From positions 273,479 to 337,478 of the forward strand of contig NZ_LMDW01000012.1 in assembly GCF_001425205.1 (NCBI RefSeq): a stretch of DNA of 64,000 bases, given 5' to 3'. This stretch comes from Variovorax sp. Root411. Its GTDB lineage: Bacteria > Pseudomonadota > Gammaproteobacteria > Burkholderiales > Burkholderiaceae_C. The position numbers and the translations under genes were made by a program. The notes beneath the pieces are model-generated. The model searched no databases. It saw nothing but the letters and a program-made list of their open reading frames with translations, and was not told the origin of the DNA. Every line of letters begins with the position of its first letter. Position 1 is the stretch's first letter. Positions 58,722-64,000 of this stretch are shown here, piece by piece.

Positions 58722-59525
58722 GTGTTCAAACTGACCAGTCTCAATCTCAATGGCCTGCGTTCGGCCGCTACCAAAGGCGTGGCCGACTGGGTGGCCGAAC
58801 TTGCGCCGGATTGTATTTGCATGCAGGAGATCCGCGTCCAGGCCAGCGACATCGAGGGCCGGTTCGAGGAAATGGCCGGCCTCAAGGGCCATTTCCACTT
58901 CGCCGAGAAGAAGGGCTACGCCGGCACCGCCGTGTACACCAAGCACGCTCCGAGCCAGGTCGTGGTGGGCTGGGGCGACGCCGAGTTCGACGCCGAGGGC
59001 CGTTACCTCGAACTTCGCTTCGATACACCTAGCGCCAAGTTCTCCGTCATCAGCTGCTACTTCCCGAGCGGCAGTTCGGGCGAGCAGCGGCAGGAGGCCA
59101 AGTTCCGCTTCCTCAAGGGCTTCTTCCCGCACCTGGTGGCGCTGAAGAAGGAGCGAGAGTTCGTGCTGTGCGGCGACATCAACATCGCCCACAAGGAGAT
59201 CGACCTGAAGAACTGGCGCGGCAACCAGAAGAACAGCGGCTTCCTGCCCGAGGAGCGCGCCTGGATGACGAAGCTGCTCGACGCCGGCGCCGAAGGTGCG
59301 GGCCTGGTGGACGTGTACCGCATGCTCAAGCCCGACACCACCGCCGAGGCCTACACCTGGTGGAGCAACCGCGGCCAGGCCTACGCGAACAACGTGGGTT
59401 GGCGGCTCGACTACCACCTGGCCACGCCGGCCATGGGCGCGCTGGCGCGCACCGAGGCGATCTACAAGACCGTCAAGTTCAGCGACCACGCGCCTATCAC
59501 GGTGGAGTACGACTTCACGCTCTGA
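58722..59525 (+). CDS. xthA: Exodeoxyribonuclease III / AP endonuclease family
   Basis: The 267-residue endonuclease/exonuclease/phosphatase-fold enzyme has LTSLNLNGLRSA at its start, the catalytic Glu in CMQEIRV, CGDINIAHKEIDLKN, and SDHAPITVEY at the end. It incises abasic sites and removes 3'-blocked ends. The GTG start at 58722 is preceded by GGAA and gives the family-typical N-terminus. The stop codon is immediately adjacent to that of the convergent GntR gene, with no base between. Confidence 0.92.
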   Translation: MFKLTSLNLNGLRSAATKGVADWVAELAPDCICMQEIRVQASDIEGRFEEMAGLKGHFHFAEKKGYAGTAVYTKHAPSQVVVGWGDAEFDAEGRYLELRFDTPSAKFSVISCYFPSGSSGEQRQEAKFRFLKGFFPHLVALKKEREFVLCGDINIAHKEIDLKNWRGNQKNSGFLPEERAWMTKLLDAGAEGAGLVDVYRMLKPDTTAEAYTWWSNRGQAYANNVGWRLDYHLATPAMGALARTEAIYKTVKFSDHAPITVEYDFTL

Positions 59526-60269
59526 TCAGCGCGGCCCCGCGGCCTTCCCCGCATGCCGCGCCAGATGCACCTGGTGCAGCGTGATCTTGCGCACCTCGGC
59601 CTGGCTGGTCTCGATGTGCGCGCGCAGCAGCATCGCGGCCTGGTCGCCCCGGTTGGCGCGCACGGCCTTCAGGATCTTCGCGTGCTCGTCGTAGGTAGCG
59701 TCGATGCGAGGCTGCTTGGTGAAGTCGAGCCGGCGGATGATGCGGATGCGGTCGGTCACGTCGCGGTGCACGCGCGCCATCTCGGCATTGCCGGCGGCCG
59801 TCACGAGCGCGCAGTGAAAGGCTTCGTCCCACTGCGCCACCTGCGCCATGTCGGCGCTGCGCTGCGCCGCGGGCACCAGCCAGATGCTGGCCAGGGAGTC
59901 GAGCAGGCTGCGGTCGATGTGGCGGTCGGTCTCGCACAGCCGGTGCACGGCGGCGGTCTCCAGCACCATGCGCAGGTCGTAGAGCTGCTCGAACTGGTCG
60001 AAGTCGAAGGGCAGCACGCGCCAGCCGCTGCGGAACAGCACCTCGACGAAACCCTCCTGCTGCAGCCGGAACAGCGCCTGCCGGATCGGCGTGCGCGAGA
60101 CGCCCAGCCGCTCGCTGATTTCGTTCTCGGTGAAGCGGTCGCCCGGCACGAGGATGAAGTCGGCCACGTCGCGCTTGAGCTGCGCGTAGACCTCGTCGGC
60201 CCGCGTGCGGAAAACGGCCGCATCGGCGGCGGGGACGGGCGGTGCGGAGCGGGTTCGGACGGTAGACAC
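59526..60269 (-). CDS. GntR family regulator (FadR/FCD type)
   Basis: The 247-residue protein has an N-terminal winged helix (ADEVYAQLKRDVADFILVPGDRFTENEISERLGVSRTPIRQAL) and an all-helical FCD domain (LYDLRMVLETAAVHRLCE, WDEAFHCALVTAAGNAEM, DEHAKILKAVRANRG) whose Asp/His residues usually bind a metal and an organic acid. It lies 28 bases downstream of the hydrolase/transport block on the same strand and probably controls it. Confidence 0.9.
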   Translation of the reverse strand: MSTVRTRSAPPVPAADAAVFRTRADEVYAQLKRDVADFILVPGDRFTENEISERLGVSRTPIRQALFRLQQEGFVEVLFRSGWRVLPFDFDQFEQLYDLRMVLETAAVHRLCETDRHIDRSLLDSLASIWLVPAAQRSADMAQVAQWDEAFHCALVTAAGNAEMARVHRDVTDRIRIIRRLDFTKQPRIDATYDEHAKILKAVRANRGDQAAMLLRAHIETSQAEVRKITLHQVHLARHAGKAAGPR

Positions 60270-60297
60270 GTGTGGGATGGTAGTCGCTGGCGCCGCG

Positions 60298-60972
60298 TCA
60301 CGAAGGGCTGCTGTTCAGCGCCGCGAGCAGCGCGGCGCTGGGCGCGGTCCAGCCGACGATCGCGCCCTGGGCGCGCACCATGTCGAGCGTGGCCGCCTTG
60401 AACGCCGGGAAATAGCTTTCGGTGCAATCCTCGAGCAGCAGGCTGTCGTAGCCGCGGTCGTTGGCTTCGCGCATGCTGGTCTGCACGCAGACCTCGGTGG
60501 TCACACCGCCGAACAGCAGGTGCGTGATGCCGCGCTGCTGCAGCAGTTCGTGCAGGCCGGTGGCATGGAACGCGCCCTTGCCGGGCTTGTCGATGACGAG
60601 TTCGCCGTCGATCGGCGCGAGCGCATCGATGATCTGGTTGCCGGGCTCGCCGGCCACGAGGATGCGGCCCATGGGACCTTCGTCGCCGATGCGCAATGTG
60701 GGGTTGCCGCGGTTGCGCTTGGCGGGCGGGCAGTCCGAGAGGTCTGCCTTGTGCGCCTCGCGGGTGTGGACCACCAGGCCGCCAGCTTTGCGCCACGCCG
60801 CCAGGGCGGCCTTCGTCGCGGGGACGATCGCTTCGAGCAGCGACACGTCGTTGCCCAGCGTTTCGCCGAAACCTCCGGGCTCGATGAAGTCGCGCTGCAT
60901 ATCGATGAGGACGAGCGCTGTGCTTTCCACGTCGAATTCGTAGGGAAAGGGGTTGGCTTCTTCTATTCGCAT
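60298..60972 (-). CDS. Isochorismatase-fold cysteine amidohydrolase (possibly triuret hydrolase TrtA)
   Basis: The 224-residue enzyme has the cysteine-hydrolase triad: Asp in VLIDMQRDF, Lys in DKPGKGAF and Cys162 in [11 protein letters not shown]. It is a paralogue of the biuret hydrolase 1.7 kb away and shares its [15 protein letters not shown] and [12 protein letters not shown] segments. A triuret hydrolase (TrtA) encoded beside biuret hydrolase is known, and this position fits, but a ureidoacrylate-, biuret- or unknown ureide-specific enzyme cannot be excluded. It overlaps the ABC ATPase gene by ten bases. Confidence 0.8.
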   Translation of the reverse strand: MRIEEANPFPYEFDVESTALVLIDMQRDFIEPGGFGETLGNDVSLLEAIVPATKAALAAWRKAGGLVVHTREAHKADLSDCPPAKRNRGNPTLRIGDEGPMGRILVAGEPGNQIIDALAPIDGELVIDKPGKGAFHATGLHELLQQRGITHLLFGGVTTEVCVQTSMREANDRGYDSLLLEDCTESYFPAFKAATLDMVRAQGAIVGWTAPSAALLAALNSSPS

Positions 60973-62561
60973 GTCGGTTCTCGCTTCAAGGGCTGGTGAT
61001 GCCCGCCACCCATGTGGGCTCCGATTACGTGTCTTTCCGCACCGGCAGCCGAGGTTTCGAACACGATCTGCCCCTCGCTCATCACGACGATGCGATCGGC
61101 AAGCTCCAGCAGCTCATCGAGGTCTTCGCTGATCAACAACACTGCTCCGCCCTTCTCCCGCACCTGCACGATGCGCGAATGGATCTCCGCGACGGCCGCG
61201 AAGTCCAGGCCGAACACAGGATTGGCCGCGATCAGCACGTTGATGTCGCCGGCCAGCTCGCGCGCCAGCACCGCGCGCTGCACGTTGCCACCGGACAGGC
61301 TGCGTATCGGGGCGCCTTCGCCCTGCGTCTTCACGCCGTATTCGGCAATCCACTCGCGTGCCCGGCTGCGCCAATAGGGAAAGCTCAGTACGCCACCGCG
61401 CGACAACGGCGGCTGATCGAAATCTCGCAGCGCCATGTTCTCCGCAACGCTGAGGTCGCCGACGCACGCATTGCGCAGCGGCTCTTCGGGAAGGCTCCGG
61501 ACCTTGAGCTTGCGGTTCTCCGCGCGATGTGCACCATAAGGCTGCCCCATCACCGTGACCTTGCCCGCAAGCCGAGGACGCTGGCCGACCAGCGCCTCGA
61601 CAAGCTCGCGCTGCCCGTTGCCGGAGACGCCGGCCACGCCAAGGATTTCTCCCGCGCGCACCGACAGGCTCAGGTCATGCAGCGCCAGCGTGCCGCGGTC
61701 GCCCTGTGCCTTGAGGCCATCGACCTTCAGCGCGATCGTTGCATTGGCAGGCAAAGGCCTTCTGCTGATTGGCGTCTGCGACGATGACGCCTGCTCCCCA
61801 CCCATCATGGCCTGCGCGAGTTGCGCCGGGCTGGTGTCCGCCACGCGGCAGTGATGCACCGCCTTGCCCCGCCGCAGCACCGTCACGCTGTCGGCATACG
61901 CCATCACCTCGCGGAACTTGTGCGTGATGATGAGCACGGTGCACAGCCCGCTGCGCGCGAATTCGCGCACGTGGCCCAGCACCTCGTCGGCCTCCTGCGG
62001 CGTGAGCACCGAAGTCGGTTCGTCGAGGATCAGCAGGCGCGGCTTCAGATACAGCTGCTTGAGCAGTTCGAGCTTCTGTTTCTCGCCAGCCGCAAGTTCG
62101 GCCGGACGCACGCCGAGGTCGAGGCTGAAAGGCGTGGTCGCAAGAAACGCCTTCAGCTCCGCGCGCTTGGTCTTCCAGTCGATCAGTGCCGGTGTCTTGC
62201 CGCCCGCGAGCAACAGGTTCTCCGCCACCGTCATGCCCGGCGCGAGCGTGAAGTGCTGGTACACCATGCCGATGCCCAGCGCACGCGCCACGATGGGGTT
62301 GGCAATGTCCTGCTCGCGCCCGTCGACCAGGATGCTGCCCTCCTCCGCGCGCTGGAAGCCGGCCACGCATTTCACCAGCGTGCTTTTGCCCGCGCCGTTC
62401 TCGCCGAGCAACGCATGCACCGTGCCGGGCTCGACGCGCATCGTCACGCTGTCCATCGCGGTGAAAGTGCCGAAGCGCTTGGTGAGCCTGTAGGTGTCGA
62501 GCGCAAGCGCGCCGCTGCCTGCTGGGAGTCCGCCTATCGCGTGGGACGGGTTTGCGGTCAT
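60963..62561 (-). CDS. Double-domain ABC ATPase of a BMP-type (nucleoside/ureide) importer
   Basis: The 532-residue protein joins two ABC domains. The first has an intact Walker A (GENGAGKST), signature-like [15 protein letters not shown] and [17 protein letters not shown]. The second has a degenerate Walker A ([14 protein letters not shown]) and [14 protein letters not shown], the usual asymmetry of sugar and BMP-family transporters. With permeases such as the one at the window edge it would import a small solute, here plausibly biuret, triuret or another ureide. The ATG at 62561 matches the family start. Confidence 0.88.
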   Translation of the reverse strand: MTANPSHAIGGLPAGSGALALDTYRLTKRFGTFTAMDSVTMRVEPGTVHALLGENGAGKSTLVKCVAGFQRAEEGSILVDGREQDIANPIVARALGIGMVYQHFTLAPGMTVAENLLLAGGKTPALIDWKTKRAELKAFLATTPFSLDLGVRPAELAAGEKQKLELLKQLYLKPRLLILDEPTSVLTPQEADEVLGHVREFARSGLCTVLIITHKFREVMAYADSVTVLRRGKAVHHCRVADTSPAQLAQAMMGGEQASSSQTPISRRPLPANATIALKVDGLKAQGDRGTLALHDLSLSVRAGEILGVAGVSGNGQRELVEALVGQRPRLAGKVTVMGQPYGAHRAENRKLKVRSLPEEPLRNACVGDLSVAENMALRDFDQPPLSRGGVLSFPYWRSRAREWIAEYGVKTQGEGAPIRSLSGGNVQRAVLARELAGDINVLIAANPVFGLDFAAVAEIHSRIVQVREKGGAVLLISEDLDELLELADRIVVMSEGQIVFETSAAGAERHVIGAHMGGGHHQPLKREPTCE

Positions 62562-62580
62562 GTCGGGTTCCGTTCGGGAC

Positions 62581-62618
62581 GCGTGCACAGGCCACCGGGC
62601 CTCCGCGAATGTCCCCCG
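62581..62618. repeat. Dispersed element, copy 2 (partial, inverted)
   Basis: The sequence from GCGTGCACAGGCCACCGGG through CCTCCGCGAATGTCCCCC repeats, in opposite orientation, the right part of the element at 1-90. It lacks six bases (TACTCC) and the outer left arm. A further shared GCGCCCCGAAAG follows at about 62629-62640. It lies between the ABC ATPase start and the end of the biuret hydrolase gene, where it may break the operon. Confidence 0.75.
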
Positions 62619-62655
62619 TCGGCGTGAGCGCGCCCCGAAAGAATCACAACAGACC

Positions 62656-63345
62656 TCATACCGCCGCCAGCAATGCCTGCGAAGTGGCATGCGCACCGAA
62701 CACGCCGCCCTGCATCGTGATCATCTTCAACGCGGCCAGGTGGTTGCCACGGTCGGTCGCAGCCGTGCAGTCCGACAGCAGCAGGCACTCGAAGCCCCGA
62801 TCGTTGGCATCGCGCATCGTCGTGTGCACGCATACGTCGGTGGTGATGCCGGCGAGGATGAGGTTCTCGATGCCGCGCGTGCGCAGTATCAGCTCGAGAT
62901 CGGTTGCGTAGAACGACCCTTTGCCGGGCTTGTCGATCACCACCTCGCCCGGTAGCGGTGCCAGTTCGGGAATGATTTCCCAGCCCGGCTCGCCGCGCAC
63001 CAGGATGCGCCCGCAGGGCCCGTCGTCGCCGATGCCCACGCCGTTCGCGCCGATCTGCCGCGAGCGCCAGCGCTTGTTGGCCGGCAGGTCGGCAAGGTCG
63101 GGCCGGTGGCCTTCGCGTGTGTGGATGATGTGAAAGCCCAATGGCCGCAGCGCCGCCAGCGTGCGCGCGATCGGCTTGATGGGCGCCTGCACCAGCGACA
63201 GGTCGTAGCCCATCACGTCGACATACCCGCCCTTGCCGCAGAAGTCGGTCTGCATGTCGATGACGATGAGCGCGGTGTTGCCCGGGCGCAGGTTTGCGTT
63301 GTAGGGCCACGCGTAGGGCTCGGCGTCGATGGTCTTTGTCGTCAT
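62656..63345 (-). CDS. biuH: Biuret amidohydrolase
   Basis: The 229-residue isochorismatase-fold enzyme has the triad Asp (VIDMQTDF), Lys (DKPGKGSF) and Cys172 ([17 protein letters not shown]). Segments [42 protein letters not shown] and [12 protein letters not shown] agree closely with my memory of characterised biuret hydrolase from Rhizobium. It converts biuret to allophanate and ammonia. Allophanate hydrolase is not in the window. AAGGAG lies nine bases before ATG 63345. It follows a BMP-type permease gene by five bases. Confidence 0.88.
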   Translation of the reverse strand: MTTKTIDAEPYAWPYNANLRPGNTALIVIDMQTDFCGKGGYVDVMGYDLSLVQAPIKPIARTLAALRPLGFHIIHTREGHRPDLADLPANKRWRSRQIGANGVGIGDDGPCGRILVRGEPGWEIIPELAPLPGEVVIDKPGKGSFYATDLELILRTRGIENLILAGITTDVCVHTTMRDANDRGFECLLLSDCTAATDRGNHLAALKMITMQGGVFGAHATSQALLAAV

Positions 63346-63350
63346 GGCAT

Positions 63351-64000
63351 TCAGCTCCTTGTCGATGAAAGCTCGCCGGGGCTGCCGGCGGCCGCGGTGC
63401 CCGGCTTGCAGGTGAACACCAGGATCACCAGCGTGAGCACATAGGGCACGGTGTTGAAAAGGTGGTAGCCCCAGCCGATGCCGATGGATTGCAATGCCGG
63501 CCCGACAGCACCCGCGCCGCCGAAGAGCAACGCCGCGCCCACGCAGCGCAGGGGGCTCCAGCGCGCGAAGATCACGAGCGCGACGGCGATCAGGCCCTGG
63601 CCGCTGGAGATGCCTTCGTTCCAGCTGCCCGGATAGAACAGCGTGAGCGATGCGCCGCCCAGGCCGGCAATGAAGCCGCCCGCCGTGGTCGCGGCGATGC
63701 GCAGGCCCGAGACCGAGTAGCCGAGGGCACGCGTGGCCTGCGCCGAATCGCCCGCCATGCGCACCAGCAGGCCGGCGCGCGTGCGTGCGAAGCCCCACCA
63801 CAGCAGCACCGCCAGCGCCACGCCGATGGGCACCAGCGCATTGAGTTGCAGTGCAGAGCGCACTACGGCGTTGTCGCTCCAGAAGCCCAGCGCAATGGCG
63901 GGGAGCTGCGGCGCCTGCGGCTGGATCAGCGGCTTGCCCAGGTAGAAGGCAAGCCCGGTGCCCAGCAGCATCAGCGCGATACCGGTCGCCACGTCGTTCA
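63351..64000 (-). CDS. ABC permease, BMP-type branched family (partial, cut by window edge)
   Basis: The visible 216 residues are the C-terminal part of a membrane permease with several hydrophobic helices and the segment [40 protein letters not shown], typical of inner-membrane components of nucleoside/branched-chain type importers. The gene continues past position 64000, so its start is not seen. It is the partner of the double-domain ATPase and is followed closely by biuH. Confidence 0.88.
   Translation of the reverse strand, partial: NDVATGIALMLLGTGLAFYLGKPLIQPQAPQLPAIALGFWSDNAVVRSALQLNALVPIGVALAVLLWWGFARTRAGLLVRMAGDSAQATRALGYSVSGLRIAATTAGGFIAGLGGASLTLFYPGSWNEGISSGQGLIAVALVIFARWSPLRCVGAALLFGGAGAVGPALQSIGIGWGYHLFNTVPYVLTLVILVFTCKPGTAAAGSPGELSSTRS

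Overview
The window is a 64 kb piece of a very GC-rich bacterial chromosome. Gene content and order point to the Burkholderiales, family Comamonadaceae, most likely Variovorax or a close relative. The evidence is the mreBCD-mrdA block back to back with gatCAB, the pyrE/exonuclease III pair, the orphan tripartite tricarboxylate transporter genes, and many catabolic operons each with its own IclR, LysR or GntR regulator. This assignment is by recognition only; no search was run. I see no phage, insertion sequence, CRISPR array, rRNA or tRNA.

Layout. 0-4 kb: a DUF445 membrane protein (start next to a dispersed repeat), a beta-propeller lipoprotein and a stand-alone MHYT membrane sensor. 4.1-11 kb: an acyl-CoA catabolic operon (biotin-dependent carboxylase beta and alpha subunits, a PECR-like reductase, two acyl-CoA dehydrogenases) behind a perfect 12-bp inverted repeat. 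11-14.4 kb: a slipin, then an RNA-related group (DEAD-box helicase, SUI1/eIF1-like factor, DUF3820 protein, glycine-rich RRM protein). 14.5-16.5 kb: tctBA without tctC. 16.5-18.7 kb: a TauE/SafE exporter and a chromate transporter on the minus strand, preceded by a possible leader peptide and terminator.

19.4-32.9 kb is the most interesting part. It is a divergon around an IclR regulator. To the left are an ALDH7-type (AmaB-like) semialdehyde dehydrogenase, a solute-binding protein, a PLP aminotransferase and a thiamine-diphosphate enzyme. To the right are a PotABC-type importer, a three-subunit [2Fe-2S]/FAD dehydrogenase of the HcnABC/LhpBEF type and the importer's binding protein. Together they read as uptake and stepwise oxidation of a cyclic imino acid or N-alkyl amino acid, with a pipecolate-like compound as my preferred guess.

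32.9-38.3 kb: a Tat-exported alpha/beta hydrolase, a GMC oxidoreductase, MmsA and a divergent LysR regulator. 38.4-42.4 kb: an Mla/MCE lipid-transport operon with a STAS-MlaE fusion and a PqiC-type lipoprotein. 42.4-49 kb: a homogentisate cluster (IclR regulator, degenerate metallo-beta-lactamase-fold protein, aromatic hydroxylase, DUF2783, hmgA, fumarylacetoacetase). 49-57.2 kb: cell-shape genes mrdA-mreD-mreC-mreB divergent from gatCAB. 57.3-59.5 kb: a DUF4124 protein, pyrE and exonuclease III. 59.5-64 kb: a GntR regulator, two isochorismatase-fold amidohydrolases (one a strong biuret hydrolase match) and parts of a BMP-type ABC importer, cut by the window edge.

Several longer reading frames in other phases lie over these genes, as expected at this GC content. 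Starts were chosen from ribosome-binding sites, overlaps with the preceding gene and family-typical N-termini.
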